Source: Halovivax asiaticus JCM 14624 (GTDB lineage: Archaea > Halobacteriota > Halobacteria > Halobacteriales > Natrialbaceae). Taken from it: 64,000 nt of DNA. Where the stretch lies: contig NZ_AOIQ01000017.1 in assembly GCF_000337515.1 (NCBI RefSeq), positions 115,303 to 179,302 of the forward strand, read 5' to 3'. Within the stretch, counting starts at the first letter, position 1; every line of letters starts with the position of its first letter. The translations under genes and the position numbers were made by a program. Shown here piece after piece: positions 16,451-26,149 of the stretch. Below the pieces are notes generated by a model. It was not told the origin of the DNA and searched no databases. It saw only the letters and a program-made list of their open reading frames with translations.

Positions 16451-17596
16451 ATGCGCGTCTCGGAGGGCGGCGTCGAACTGACAGTCCCGGCCGAATCGAC
16501 CGACGGTGTCGAAGGGCCGGTTTTCTACAATCCGCGCCAGGAACTGAACCGGGATCTGACTATCGCCGTCCTCGGTGCGTTCCGTGAGGAGCGCGAGTCG
16601 CGTGCGGCGACGTATCTCGACGCGATGACGGCCAGCGGCGTCCGCGGGATTCGGGCGGCGGCGAACGGGTGGACGGCGATGGGTGTCGACACCGACGAAC
16701 GAGCCGTGTCGCTGGCGCGCGAGAACGCGGCGCGAAACGGTGTGGAGGAGACGTTCGACGTGGTCCAGGAGGACGCGAACGCGTTCATGTATGGCTGTGG
16801 ACGGGACATGGACCGGGCGCTCGACGTGATCGATCTCGATCCGTACGGGACGCCGATGCCCTTTGCGGACGCCGCATTCGCGAACGCACGGAATCTGGTC
16901 TGCGTGACGGCGACCGACACCGCACCGCTGTGTGGGGCTCACCTTCAGAGCGGCATTCGCTCGTATTCGGCTGTCCCCCGGAACACGGACTACCACGCCG
17001 AGATGGGCGTTCGCGTCCTGCTCTCGGCGCTCGTCCGAACGGCGGCGCGGTACGATATCGGCGTTACACCCCTTTTCACGTACGCCAAGAGCCACTACGT
17101 GCGGACGTTTCTCGAACTCGACCACCGGGCGACCGCCGCGGACGCCACCCTGGACGCGCTCGGGTTCGTCTCTCACTGTGAGGACTGTCTCTACCGGGAG
17201 CACACACGCGGTCACTTCGCCGACCCGCTCGAGACCTGTCCGGCGTGTGGCGCCAGTCGGGTCCTGACGGCCGGCCCGATCTGGCTGGACGCGTCCCACG
17301 ACCGGGCGTTCGTCGCGGCCGTTCGCGAACGGATTCCGTCGTCGTTCGGGACGGCTGAGCGGGCACGAGCGTTCTGTTCGACGCTCGAAGCCGAACTCGA
17401 CGAGCCGACACACTACGATCAGCACCGCCTGTGCAAGGAGTGGACGCTCCCGGCGAACGCGATGGACGATTTCCTCGCGGCGCTTCGGGACGCCGGGTAC
17501 GAGGCCTCGCCGGCACACTACAGTGGGACCGCGTTCAAGACCGACGCCGACGTCGACGAGATTCGAGCCGCGACGGAACCTGTGCTAGAGTCGTGA
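16451..17596 (+). CDS. trm1: tRNA (guanine(26)-N2)-dimethyltransferase
   Basis: Methylates G26 of tRNA using S-adenosylmethionine. The 381-residue protein begins [15 protein letters not shown] and shows [20 protein letters not shown], the SAM-binding strand [16 protein letters not shown], the acidic strand MGVDTDERA and the catalytic-type motif [13 protein letters not shown]. The zinc-binding C-terminal part has CEDCLYR and CPACGAS. This is the archaeal Trm1 architecture. It starts 84 bp from the divergent SWIM gene, with an AT run (GTAAAATCGG) at a suitable promoter distance. Confidence 0.96.
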   Translation: MRVSEGGVELTVPAESTDGVEGPVFYNPRQELNRDLTIAVLGAFREERESRAATYLDAMTASGVRGIRAAANGWTAMGVDTDERAVSLARENAARNGVEETFDVVQEDANAFMYGCGRDMDRALDVIDLDPYGTPMPFADAAFANARNLVCVTATDTAPLCGAHLQSGIRSYSAVPRNTDYHAEMGVRVLLSALVRTAARYDIGVTPLFTYAKSHYVRTFLELDHRATAADATLDALGFVSHCEDCLYREHTRGHFADPLETCPACGASRVLTAGPIWLDASHDRAFVAAVRERIPSSFGTAERARAFCSTLEAELDEPTHYDQHRLCKEWTLPANAMDDFLAALRDAGYEASPAHYSGTAFKTDADVDEIRAATEPVLES

Positions 17597-17739
17597 CCAC
17601 CGGCTGACCGTGGATCGGTCGAAACCGCCGGTGTGGCCGCCGCGTTTATATCGCTCCGCAGATGATACGAATGGAACGTGTACCGGGTAGTCGATGGATC
17701 GGACGGGCACTTCAGGTCGCAAGCGACGGGTGAGAACCC

Positions 17740-20700
17740 GTGACTGCCCGAACTGGCGCGTCGGTCGACGACACGACGATCCACGTCCTCCACGTGGACG
17801 ACGACCCGCAGGCGACGGCGCTGTGCAAGCACCGACTCGAGGAGGTTTCCGACCGATGCGTCGTCGTCGAGTGTCAGGACTCCGCACGGGCACTTTCGCT
17901 GTTCGAGGCGGAGCCGATCGACTGTATTCTGAGTGACTTCAGTATGCCCGGACTCGACGGACTCGAACTGCTCGCGGAGATCCGTGCCCGTGACGAGCAC
18001 TTGCCGTTTATCTTCTTCACCGGTCGCGGAAGCGAGGAGGTGGCGAGCGAGGCGATTTCGGCCGGCGTCACCGATTACGTCACGAAAGCCCACGACGCCG
18101 GCACCTACGAGATGCTTGCCAACCGGATCGAACACGCGGTCGAGAGTCATCGCGTTCGAACGGAACTCACTCGCAGTGAGCGTCGCTTCCGGCAGGTGAC
18201 CGAATCGATCGACGAGGTGGTCTGGCTGGCCGATCCCGAACGCGAAGCCGTTCTGTACGCGAACCCGGCGTACGAGGACGTCTGGGAGCAACCGGTCGAA
18301 CGCCTGTACGAGGACTGGCGGTCGTTGCTCGATCGGGTCCATCCGGACGACCGTCGACGGGTGGCCGACGCGATCGACGACCTCGGGGCCAGCGAGTACG
18401 AGGAGGTCTATCGTCTCGTCCAGTCGGATGGGACCGTTCGCTGGATCGAAGACCGGGCCGTGCCCGTCAGTGCCGATACCGGAGCCGTCGACCGCGTCGT
18501 CGGCGTCGCGAAGGACATCACCCGGTACAAGGAAGCCGTCGAGGAGCGCGACCTCGTTCTCGAACGGATCACGGACGGGTTCGTCTCGCTGGATACGGAC
18601 TGGCGATTTACGTACGCGAACGATCGCGCGACCGAACTGCTCGCGTCGGATGATTCCCTCCGTGGCGACGTCCTCTGGGACGTCCTGCCAGGTATCCGAA
18701 CGTCATCGTTCTTCGACGCGTTCGAAGCGGCAATGGACGACGGCGAGACGCGGACCGTCGAGGCCCACGTCGGCGCGCTCGACGCCTGGATACTGGCGCA
18801 CGTCTATCCCGCCGACGAGGGCCTCTCCATTTTCTTCCGCGACGTGACGGAACGGCGCGAACGCGAACAACGGTTCGAGGCGATTTTCGACAACACGTTC
18901 CAGTTCACCGGGTTGATGGACCTGGACGGCCGGTTGCTCGAGGTGAACGAGTCGCTTCCGGGTGACGCCGATCCGGAGACGTTCGTTGGAAAGACGATGC
19001 CCGAGGCGTTCGACCTGCCGCCGGCGTCGCGGGAGACGTTCGAGACCGGCCTCGAACGCGCCCGAAACGGGTCGTTTTTCAGGGACGAACTTCCATACGT
19101 CGTCGACGGTGAGCGGCGAGTCGCGGACTTTTCGATCCGTCCGATCGAGGACGAGCGAGGGACGGTCGTCGAACTCATTCCCGAGGCGCGCGACATCACG
19201 GATCGGAAACGTCGGGAAGACCTCATGGAAGCGCTCGCCGACGTCAGCCACGACATGTTGCGAGCCCCGACGGCCCGCCGGATCCACGAGGTTGCCGTCG
19301 CCGCGGCGACGGCGGTCTTCGACCGGCCGGTGGCAGCCAGTTACACGCTTCAGCCCGCCGATCGTGCGCTCGAACCGACGGCCTGGTGGGTCGAGAAGGC
19401 AGGGAGTGTGGAGCCGGTCCCGATCACCGATCCGTCGAACGCGGTCTGGGAGACCGTCGCCGAACAGTCCTCGTCGTACCGGCCGAGCCCGTCGGATGGT
19501 GGGGCGATCGGCGCCGACTCCATCGAGAGCGAGGTACTCGTGAGTCTCGGGGATCACGGCGTGCTCGTCGTCGGTGACCGTCGAAACGGGGCGTTCACCG
19601 ACGGGGACGTCGACCTCCTCTCGCTGCTCGGTACCATGGTTGCGGCCGCACTGGACCGCGTCAGTGGCCGGTCGGCGATCGAAGAACGCGACCGCGTCCT
19701 CGAACGCGTTTCCGACGACGTCGAACGGCTTTCCGTGCACACGACGGTCGCTCGGGAGACGATCGGCGCTATCGTCGAGACTGACTCACGACCGGCCCTC
19801 GAACGCTCGATCTGTGAGCGCCTCGCCGGACTCGATCCCGTCGAGGGCGCCTGGATCGCCCGGTTCGACCCGACGGACGGGATCGACCCGTCGATCTGGC
19901 GGGGAATTCCCGATCGCTTTTTCGAGGCCGGTTCGGGGTCGCTGATCGGGCGTCACCACGAGGTCCTCGAACAGGTGTGGGACACCGGCTCGACTCGGGC
20001 CGTCGAGAACGTGTTGGCGGAGACGGAGACGGCCGCCGAGCGACGTGAAGCGCTCGACGGGCGGATCCACTCGGCGCTTTTCGTGCCGCTGTCGACGACC
20101 GACGCGGTTCGCGGTGGGCTGGTCATCTACGGTCCGACGGTAGACTCGTTCGGCCCGGAGACGCAGTCGCTGTTTGCGGACGTCGGTGAGATACTTGGGC
20201 GCAGGATTCAGTCGCTCGAACGTTCACGTGCACTCCTCACCGGGACGGAACAACTCGTCGAACTGGATCTGTTCGATCCTGACTGCGTCTACTGTCGTCT
20301 CGCCGACGCGGTCGACAGTTCGATAGCCGTCGAGTTGACGGTCCCCCGCGGCGATCATCTCACGCAGTTTTGCTCGCTCGAGGGTGACGACGCTGGTGAT
20401 CGCCTCGATGCGATCGCGGGCATGCAGATTGCGGGGACCGTCGAGGTGCTGACCGATGGCCCCGCCTCGACGCTCGTCCGGATCGACACGGCGACGACTG
20501 ATCTCGTCGACCCGCTCCGCGATCGAACCGGGACGCTTCGATCGCTCTCGGCAACTCCCGAGCGGGTCAGGCTTCGCGTCGCGCTCCCTCACGGCACCGA
20601 CGTTCGTCGTCTGGTCGAGGCCTATCGTCGGGTCTACGACTCGGTCGATCTGGTTAGCCGAACGGAAGCCACCCAGGGGGCGGGACAGTCGGTCGTTCGT

Positions 20701-20937
20701 GGCACAGAGACGATCGACGCCCTGACGGATCGACAACGCGAGGCGTTGTTGCTCGCCTACCACAGCGGCTACTTCGAATCGCCCCGGGAGCTGTCAGGGG
20801 CCGACCTCGCCGACCTCCTCGGGGTTTCGTCGCCGACGTTTCACAGTCACCTCCGCGCGGCAGAGTCACGGTTGTTCGCGTCGTTGCTTGGTGACTCGGC
20901 GCCTGACGAGGGTGACTCCACTGAAGACGCTCGCTAG
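17740..20937 (+). CDS. Receiver-PAS-PAS-PAS-GAF-GAF-HTH_10 sensor/transcription regulator (Bat-like)
   Basis: A 1065-residue multi-domain regulator. A receiver domain (about 14-130) has the phospho-acceptor candidate D66 (DCILSDFSMPGLDG) and the conserved K in DYVTKA. Three PAS domains follow (about 145-270, 275-380, 385-500), then two GAF domains (about 510-650 and 690-830), a bacterio-opsin-activator-type region (about 840-990) and a C-terminal HTH_10 (LTDRQREALLLAYHSGYF, LADLLGVSSPTFHSHLR). There is no histidine kinase core, so it should be phosphorylated by a separate kinase and read out directly on DNA, as in the Bat family. The start is a GTG; a TATA element (GTTTATATC) lies about 90 bp upstream. 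Confidence 0.93.
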   Translation: MTARTGASVDDTTIHVLHVDDDPQATALCKHRLEEVSDRCVVVECQDSARALSLFEAEPIDCILSDFSMPGLDGLELLAEIRARDEHLPFIFFTGRGSEEVASEAISAGVTDYVTKAHDAGTYEMLANRIEHAVESHRVRTELTRSERRFRQVTESIDEVVWLADPEREAVLYANPAYEDVWEQPVERLYEDWRSLLDRVHPDDRRRVADAIDDLGASEYEEVYRLVQSDGTVRWIEDRAVPVSADTGAVDRVVGVAKDITRYKEAVEERDLVLERITDGFVSLDTDWRFTYANDRATELLASDDSLRGDVLWDVLPGIRTSSFFDAFEAAMDDGETRTVEAHVGALDAWILAHVYPADEGLSIFFRDVTERREREQRFEAIFDNTFQFTGLMDLDGRLLEVNESLPGDADPETFVGKTMPEAFDLPPASRETFETGLERARNGSFFRDELPYVVDGERRVADFSIRPIEDERGTVVELIPEARDITDRKRREDLMEALADVSHDMLRAPTARRIHEVAVAAATAVFDRPVAASYTLQPADRALEPTAWWVEKAGSVEPVPITDPSNAVWETVAEQSSSYRPSPSDGGAIGADSIESEVLVSLGDHGVLVVGDRRNGAFTDGDVDLLSLLGTMVAAALDRVSGRSAIEERDRVLERVSDDVERLSVHTTVARETIGAIVETDSRPALERSICERLAGLDPVEGAWIARFDPTDGIDPSIWRGIPDRFFEAGSGSLIGRHHEVLEQVWDTGSTRAVENVLAETETAAERREALDGRIHSALFVPLSTTDAVRGGLVIYGPTVDSFGPETQSLFADVGEILGRRIQSLERSRALLTGTEQLVELDLFDPDCVYCRLADAVDSSIAVELTVPRGDHLTQFCSLEGDDAGDRLDAIAGMQIAGTVEVLTDGPASTLVRIDTATTDLVDPLRDRTGTLRSLSATPERVRLRVALPHGTDVRRLVEAYRRVYDSVDLVSRTEATQGAGQSVVRGTETIDALTDRQREALLLAYHSGYFESPRELSGADLADLLGVSSPTFHSHLRAAESRLFASLLGDSAPDEGDSTEDAR

Positions 20938-21277
20938 CGGGCGGCGTTTCGGTCGTCGTTGGGCGCGACCGATTGTCCTCCGAAAAGCCGATTTTTCGGC
21001 TGTGTGAACGCTGTCTGGCGCTGTTTCGGGGAGCGACAACCGCGCGGAGCGGTCGGTCGGGGCTAACTATCTAGCCCCCGCGTTCCGGTCGGGGTAACCA
21101 CTGAGCGACAGTCGATACGACAGGCGGGGGCGAAGAACTGACTGTGATGTCTCCAAACCAGTTCGCACCGGTTCACCCGGGCCAGGTGAGCGCAGTCCAG
21201 ACCGTCACGATCCGGGCGGCCGTGGCTGGCGATGGTTGCCCTGCTTGGAGCGCTCCGCGTGGGTGGGGTGAGTACCC
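20938..21277. terminator. Intergenic region with terminator-like hairpin
   Basis: About 340 bp without a gene. At 20980-20999 an inverted repeat (CCGAAAA, GCCGAT, TTTTCGG) with a T-run in its right arm follows the stop of the sensor gene by 42 bp and is a candidate terminator. The rest shows no RNA gene, repeat or clear promoter; the next gene begins at 21278. Confidence 0.4.
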
Positions 21278-21916
21278 ATGTCCGTAGAGCGAGCCCCGAT
21301 CGATCTCGACGCTGCTGACGACTTCGCGATGGATCTGGCCGACTGGGTTCGCTCGCAGTCGACGAGTCAAACGGCCAGTCGCTTTCGATCCGACCTTCGT
21401 CGGTACCTCCGTCGTTACGTCGGAACCTGGCACGATCAGACGCTCTCCGTCGATCACGCGACCGGCGCTCGCGGGGTCGACTACGTCGTCGGCGACCAGA
21501 TCGCCATCGTCCTAATCGAGTCGATAACGGAGGGCTCGAACCACTGGCTCTATCGCGAACTGGGGACGATCGGCCAGCAGTACGAGTACGTCGTCGTCAT
21601 CGGAAACGATCTCACGGAGGAACACGTGGATATCTGGCGCAGTCTGGCTCGACGGATGACGAACCGGTCGTCGTCGACCTTCCGGTTTCTCGCTGCCGAC
21701 GAACTGCTCGTCCAGTCGCAGGTCGCGACTTCACCGGTCAGGACTGTCAACGGCTTTCTCGGTGTCGGCGCTGCCGTCATCTCGTTCGCCGCGATCGCGG
21801 TGAACTCCGTAATGGCGTTCACCCCGACCGATCCGATGGCCGGTGCGTTCGCCGGCGCCGTTTTCGTCCTGTTCGGGACGGTCCTCGCCTTCTGTCTGTT
21901 CTTCGTCGTCTCGTAG
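21278..21916 (+). CDS. Uncharacterised membrane-anchored protein
   Basis: A 212-residue protein with a soluble N-terminal part and two transmembrane helices at the C-terminus (about 157-175, VGAAVISFAAIAVNSVMAF, and 185-210, ending LFGTVLAFCLFFVVS). The soluble part contains SRFRSDLRRYLRRYVGTW, VDYVVGDQIAIVLIE and YEYVVVIGNDLTEEHVDIW. The last segments look like a small alpha/beta nuclease-like or receiver-like fold, but I cannot name a family. The next gene downstream also encodes two membrane segments; it starts 166 bp later in the same orientation. Confidence 0.75.
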   Translation: MSVERAPIDLDAADDFAMDLADWVRSQSTSQTASRFRSDLRRYLRRYVGTWHDQTLSVDHATGARGVDYVVGDQIAIVLIESITEGSNHWLYRELGTIGQQYEYVVVIGNDLTEEHVDIWRSLARRMTNRSSSTFRFLAADELLVQSQVATSPVRTVNGFLGVGAAVISFAAIAVNSVMAFTPTDPMAGAFAGAVFVLFGTVLAFCLFFVVS

Positions 21917-22082
21917 GCGGCTCGTCCTGCTTTGTCCTGGGTACTCTCGGCACGTCGAGTTCCCTCGACAGCGCGCCCCATCGACGATGATTGCGCCCCG
22001 AAAAACGGGGCCGCCCCTATCGGTCGTCGAACCGGACCGGCAGCTACAAAGTCCCGGCTCTCGACAGTTCTGCCAGGCAGCG

Positions 22083-22535
22083 ATGACAGACGACGCCACC
22101 GACCGCGACGACGAGAGCCGTGACGGCGCCCGGCGTGCCGACGGCGGTCGTACCCGCGATCGATCGGACGATCCGGCGGCCCTGAGAGAGGAGATCGAGC
22201 GTCTACGCGGTGATCTCGAGGCGCTCGAAGCCGGCGTCGACGACCGAACGGTCGAGCGCGAGACGCTGGAGGCCGACCTGAAGCGGTACGTCCGTCGTCG
22301 CGTTCGACGCGGTCACGCCCACGGCTGGGGCCCCTACCTCGTGTTGCTGTACGGGACGGCGATGACGATCGCCGCGTACTACTTCCTATCGTCGGGCTGG
22401 GCGATCCTGGCCATGTTCGTCGTCTGGACCTCGACGTTGGGGGTGTACTTCCTGATGGTCGTGTTCGGGCTGACGATCACGGCGTTCGGTCTCCCCGGTC
22501 GCCTTCGTGACCGTGTAGGGGAGTGGCGTTCCTGA
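22083..22535 (+). CDS. Coiled-coil plus two-helix membrane protein
   Basis: A 150-residue protein. It opens with a very charged, disordered segment, then a coiled coil (ALREEIERLRGDLEALEAG and TVERETLEADLKRYVRRR). Two membrane helices follow (about 85-103, YLVLLYGTAMTIAAYYFL, and 107-131), and a basic tail closes it. Many haloarchaeal genomes encode similar short proteins of unknown role. The ATG at 22083 is chosen because the reading frame upstream of it looks non-coding. Confidence 0.75.
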   Translation: MTDDATDRDDESRDGARRADGGRTRDRSDDPAALREEIERLRGDLEALEAGVDDRTVERETLEADLKRYVRRRVRRGHAHGWGPYLVLLYGTAMTIAAYYFLSSGWAILAMFVVWTSTLGVYFLMVVFGLTITAFGLPGRLRDRVGEWRS

Positions 22536-22634
22536 TCGGTCGGGAAAAATCAGCCGGACAGTCACGACGTCGATTCTGTGGGACGGTGTCGCTCGTTCTG
22601 GCCGAAGATGTGATCGAACGGGTGCTGGCAGCCG

Positions 22635-23990
22635 TTAGAACGTCTCGAGGTACCGATCGAGTTCCCACTGCGAGACGTCGACGAGGTAGTCTTCGAACTC
22701 CTGGCGCTTGGCCTCGGCGAACTTCTCGCTGACGTGTTCGCCGAGTGCGGACTGGACGACGTCGTCGGCTTCGAAGGCGTCGATCGCCTCGCCGAGATTC
22801 GAGGGGAGCGTATCGATTCCGTGTTCGGCTCGCTTGGCTTCGTCGAACTCGTAGATATTGTCTCTGACCGGGTCGCGGGCGTCGAGGCCGCGTTCGATGC
22901 CGTCGAGACCGGCCTGGATGATCGCTGCCAGTGCGAGGTACGGATTGCACGATGGGTCCGGCGACCGAAGCTCGATGCGTGAGGCGGCCGGGACCCTGGC
23001 GGCGGGTTTCCGGATGAGCGCCGAGCGGTTGCGGTCGGACCAGGCGACGTACACTGGGGCCTCGTAGCCCGGAACGAGTCGCTTGTAGCTGTTGACCGTC
23101 GGGTTGGCGACGGCCGTGATCGCGGGCGCGTGTTCGAGCACTCCCTCCAGGAAGGCGTGGGCCGTCTCGGAGAGGTCGAACTCGTCGTCGCCGTCGTGGA
23201 AGGCGTTCTCGCCGTCTTCGGTGAACAGCGAGACGTGCATGTGCATGCCGGAGCCGTTGACCTTCGCGATGGGCTTTGGCATGAAGGTCGCGTGGAGGTC
23301 GTGTTGAGCGGCGATGGCACGGACGACGGTGCGGAAGGTGGCGACGTTGTCAGCCGTCGAGATGGCGTCGTCGTACTCGAAGTTGATCTCGTGTTGTCCC
23401 CTGGCAACCTCGTGGTGGCTGGCTTCGATCTCGAAGCCCATGCTCTCCAGCCCGTAGATGATGTCCCGACGGACGTCGCTCGCCAAGTCTTTCGGCGCGA
23501 CGTCGAAGTAGCCGCCAGCGTCGTTGGTCTGCGTCGTCGCACGTCCCTCTTCGTCCTCCTCGAAGAGGAAGAATTCGGGTTCGGGTGCGGCGTTGACGGT
23601 GTAACCCATCTCGTTCGCCCGGTCGATCGCTTGCTTGAGCACCGTCCGGGGATCGCCCGCGAACGGCTCGCCGCTCGTCGTATCGACGACGTCACAGATC
23701 ATCCGGGCGGCGGCGCCGTGTTCGTTCGTCCGCCACGGCAGAATCGCGAACGTGTTCGGGTCCGGGATGAGGCGCATGTCCGACTCCTGGATGCGGACGA
23801 ACCCCTCGATCGAGGAGCCGTCGAAGTAGATCCCTTCGCGGAACGCTTTTTCCGCCTGGCGGGCCGGAACCGAGACGTTTTTCACCACACCGAGGATATC
23901 AGTAAACTGTAACCGGAGAAAGTCGATATCTTCGTCTTCGATCGTTTCGAGCACCGTTTCCTCCGTGCTTGTGAGATTGCCGGTTGTCAT
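22635..23990 (-). CDS. glnA: Glutamine synthetase, type I
   Basis: Makes glutamine from glutamate, ammonia and ATP; the central ammonium-assimilation enzyme. The 451 residues carry the GSI landmarks: [10 protein letters not shown], the metal/ATP motifs PEPEFFLF and [24 protein letters not shown], and [21 protein letters not shown]. The adenylylation segment near the C-terminus is absent, as in GSI-alpha enzymes regulated by feedback and protein partners. The start at 23990 gives the normal N-terminus. A TTTTAGTGG element about 30 bp upstream serves as the TATA box. The divergent lrp gene shares the 125 bp promoter region. Confidence 0.97.
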   Translation of the reverse strand: MTTGNLTSTEETVLETIEDEDIDFLRLQFTDILGVVKNVSVPARQAEKAFREGIYFDGSSIEGFVRIQESDMRLIPDPNTFAILPWRTNEHGAAARMICDVVDTTSGEPFAGDPRTVLKQAIDRANEMGYTVNAAPEPEFFLFEEDEEGRATTQTNDAGGYFDVAPKDLASDVRRDIIYGLESMGFEIEASHHEVARGQHEINFEYDDAISTADNVATFRTVVRAIAAQHDLHATFMPKPIAKVNGSGMHMHVSLFTEDGENAFHDGDDEFDLSETAHAFLEGVLEHAPAITAVANPTVNSYKRLVPGYEAPVYVAWSDRNRSALIRKPAARVPAASRIELRSPDPSCNPYLALAAIIQAGLDGIERGLDARDPVRDNIYEFDEAKRAEHGIDTLPSNLGEAIDAFEADDVVQSALGEHVSEKFAEAKRQEFEDYLVDVSQWELDRYLETF

Positions 23991-24115
23991 CCGAAGTCCG
24001 TTTTACTCGTCTATCCCCACCACTAAAACCCTGCTGTTCCGCGCAAACTTCCGATGTACCTCCTGTAATCGTACATTCGTAAATTTATAGTGGGCTCGAT
24101 GAGTAGGTCGATTCG

Positions 24116-24580
24116 ATGACGTACGAAAATCTCGACTCGAAGTTGGTGAACTCACTTCTGGGCGACGGCCGGGCGAGCCTGCGAAGCCTTGCCGAGGAAC
24201 TCGACGTCTCGGTGACGACGATCTCGAACCATCTGGCCGATCTCGAGGATGGCGGCGTGATCGACGGCTACACGCCACGCGTCGATTACGGCGCGCTCGG
24301 CTACGACGTCACCGCGATTATTCAGCTCAAGGTCGAAGGCGACGCTCTCCCCGAGATCACCGATCGACTCCGTGGCCACCGTCAGATGACCTCGGTCTAC
24401 GAGGTGACCGGCGACTACGACGTGACGGCTGTCGGGAAGTTCAAAGACACCGATGGGATGAACGAACAGATCAAGGCGTTGTTGACCGACCCGGACATCA
24501 ACGAGTCGAACACGAGCGTCGTACTCAACGCCGTCACCGAGAACGAACAGTTCGAACTCGAACTGGAAGCGGAGGAGTGA
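24116..24580 (+). CDS. lrp: Lrp/AsnC family transcription regulator next to glnA
   Basis: A 154-residue regulator. The N-terminal winged HTH has [39 protein letters not shown] and [15 protein letters not shown]. The C-terminal RAM domain ([33 protein letters not shown]) binds amino acids and forms octamers. Divergent placement from glnA is conserved in haloarchaea and suggests control of glutamine synthetase and nitrogen status. The TATA element AAATTTATAG at 24082-24091 gives a leaderless start at the ATG. Confidence 0.95.
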   Translation: MTYENLDSKLVNSLLGDGRASLRSLAEELDVSVTTISNHLADLEDGGVIDGYTPRVDYGALGYDVTAIIQLKVEGDALPEITDRLRGHRQMTSVYEVTGDYDVTAVGKFKDTDGMNEQIKALLTDPDINESNTSVVLNAVTENEQFELELEAEE

Positions 24581-24714
24581 GCGGCTGGCGGTTGCGGAGA
24601 CCTCGACGACCCAGCCGGGGAACCACAGATCCGCTCGTCCGTGTCGGTTTCAGGCGACCAGAGCCCGCGTCGGTTTCGCCGCCATTTATAGTCTAGCCCG
24701 GTCCATCGATCAGT

Positions 24715-25095
24715 ATGAAGCGAATCATCAGTACGGACGACGCACCGGCAGCGGTCGGGGCGTACAGTCAGGCGACGACGAACGGCTCGATTCTCTTTAC
24801 GGCCGGCCAGATTCCGATGACGCCCGAGGGCGACCTCCTCGACGACGAACCGATCGGCGTCCAGACCGAGCAGGCGCTCGACAACCTCGTCGCGATCTTA
24901 GAAGAGAAGGGCGCGACGCCCGCGGACGTGCTCAAGACGACGGTCTTCCTCGGCGACATCGACGACTTCGAGGCGATGAACGAGACCTACGCGACCTACT
25001 TCGACGACGAGCCGCCGGCCCGTAGCGCCGTCGAGGTGGCGAACCTGCCGAAAGGTGTCGGCGTCGAGATCGAGGCCATCGCGAACCTCGAGTAG
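24715..25095 (+). CDS. ridA: RidA family enamine/imine deaminase
   Basis: A 126-residue RidA (YjgF/YER057c) protein that hydrolyses reactive enamines and imines released by PLP enzymes. Signatures: DDAPAAVGAYSQATTNGSIL, FTAGQIPMTPEG, TEQALDNLVAILEEKGA, VLKTTVFLGDIDDF, and the catalytic-arginine region PPARSAVEVANLPKGV. A TATTTATAG-like element (CATTTATAGTC, about 24684-24694) precedes it. A small membrane-protein gene follows after 2 bp, probably co-transcribed. Confidence 0.96.
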   Translation: MKRIISTDDAPAAVGAYSQATTNGSILFTAGQIPMTPEGDLLDDEPIGVQTEQALDNLVAILEEKGATPADVLKTTVFLGDIDDFEAMNETYATYFDDEPPARSAVEVANLPKGVGVEIEAIANLE

Positions 25096-25097
25096 TC

Positions 25098-25310
25098 GTG
25101 GACCCGCGCGCGAAATCCGCCTCGCTGTGGGGACTCGTCGGCGGACTGGCCTTCCTGGTGCTCGCCCAGGGCGCGGTCGCACTCGACGTGCTGGCGGTCC
25201 CGCTGGGCGGCGTCGTCACGATCGGACTCGCCGTCGCCGTCGTTACCGCGGCGGTGACGTACCGATACGAACGCCGACTCCTCTCGTGGGCGCACGAGCA
25301 CGGTCGCTGA
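25098..25310 (+). CDS. Small two-helix membrane protein
   Basis: A 70-residue protein from a GTG start 2 bp after the ridA stop. Two hydrophobic segments, SLWGLVGGLAFLVLAQGAVA and PLGGVVTIGLAVAVVTAAV, are followed by a basic, cytoplasm-facing tail (YRYERRLLSWAHEHGR). The function is unknown; the gene spacing implies co-transcription with ridA. Confidence 0.7.
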   Translation: MDPRAKSASLWGLVGGLAFLVLAQGAVALDVLAVPLGGVVTIGLAVAVVTAAVTYRYERRLLSWAHEHGR

Positions 25311-25406
25311 TCGACCGCAGCGTGTGACCTCGTGCGTGTCCCCGAACAGGGTTCCGTCGACCGACCTCGCAAGACTTATTCGAACCCCTCGGCAATCTTC
25401 GACCGA

Positions 25407-25488
25407 GCCAGGATGGCCGAACGGTAAGGCGCACGCCTGGAAAGCGTGTTCCCTTTCGGGATTCAGGGTTCAAATCCCTGTCCTGGCG
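25407..25488 (+). tRNA. tRNA-Ser (anticodon GGA)
   Basis: An 82-nt cloverleaf. Acceptor GCCAGGA pairs with TCCTGGC, with discriminator G. The anticodon stem CACGC/GCGTG encloses the loop CTGGAAA with anticodon GGA. A long variable arm (TTCCCTTTCGGGATT) marks a class II tRNA, and the T-arm is CAGGG-TTCAAAT-CCCTG. No intron and no encoded CCA. A TATA-like AGACTTATTC lies about 30 bp upstream. The 3' end is repeated twice downstream (separate entry). Confidence 0.97.
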
Positions 25489-25933
25489 TTTTCACGTCAT
25501 AATGTCCGCGAGCGGCGCGTAGCGCCGCGAGCAACCCGTGACGTGAAAACGGAAGACGCCGGGATTTGAGCACGCGAGCCGCAGCCCCGGAACGGCCGAA
25601 CGGAGCGCGGTTCGGAACGAAGTGAGAACCGCGTTGCGAACGGTGAAACCGTGAGCAGAGTGAGGCCACATGCCCGGAACGTCTCGCATCTGTTCAAATC
25701 CCTGTCCTGGCGTCGCGAGGAACGAACGAAGTGAGTTCCTCGGTAGTGCCGAACGGCGAAGCCGTGAGGCGTTTTTCGCGTCATAGACCCGTGAGCGACG
25801 CGTAGCGTCGCGGACAACCCGTGACGCGAAAAACGCTGGAAGTGGGGGATTTGAACACGCGAGTCGCACGCGGTCGAACGAAGTGCGACCGATCGTCTCG
25901 CATCTGTTCACATCCCGTCCTGGCGTCGCGAGG
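25488..25933. repeat. Two palindromic repeat units, each ending in a copy of the tRNA-Ser 3' end
   Basis: Unit A (25488-25712) begins with GTTTTCACGTCA (25488-25499) pairing with TGACGTGAAAAC (25539-25550) around an inner GCGGCGC-GTA-GCGCCGC. Unit B (25769-25925) begins with GCGTTTTTCGCGTCA pairing with TGACGCGAAAAACGC (25822-25836) around GCGACGC-GTA-GCGTCGC. In each unit a GGGATTTGA sequence follows. It can pair with a TTCAAATCCC or TTCACATCCC sequence that is the start of a tRNA 3'-end copy. The copies are at 25692-25712 (21 of 21 bases) and 25906-25925 (one mismatch, one base missing). GGCGTCGCGAGG follows both copies. Open frames across this stretch are artefacts. Confidence 0.8.
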
Positions 25934-26149
25934 GTCGAGCGTGGGCGAGATCCTCGATTCCGCGAAGGGGAGCGGAGCGACCCGTGAACTGCGCGGTCCG
26001 GAACGAACGAAGCGAGAGGCGAGCGAGCCCGAGTCCGCTGTGACCGATCGTTGCTCGATGCTCTTGGTCGGTTGATGATCCGGCACGCTTTCTCCCAACA
26101 TGTGTCTCGAATCCAGCGTTTAATATTGGTGCGCTCGAAGCGGGAACGC
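25934..26149. other. Intergenic remainder of the repeat region and DUF302 promoter
   Basis: The first part is rich in GAAC-GAA-GCGAG-type sequence typical of haloarchaeal repeats. GTTTAATATTGG at 26119-26130 is the TATA element of the gene starting at 26150. No coding region is supported. Confidence 0.5.

Noticed and set aside
25692..25925. Second and third tRNA-Ser genes
   Set aside because: Only the 3' 20-21 bases are present; no D-arm, anticodon arm or 5' acceptor strand precedes them.
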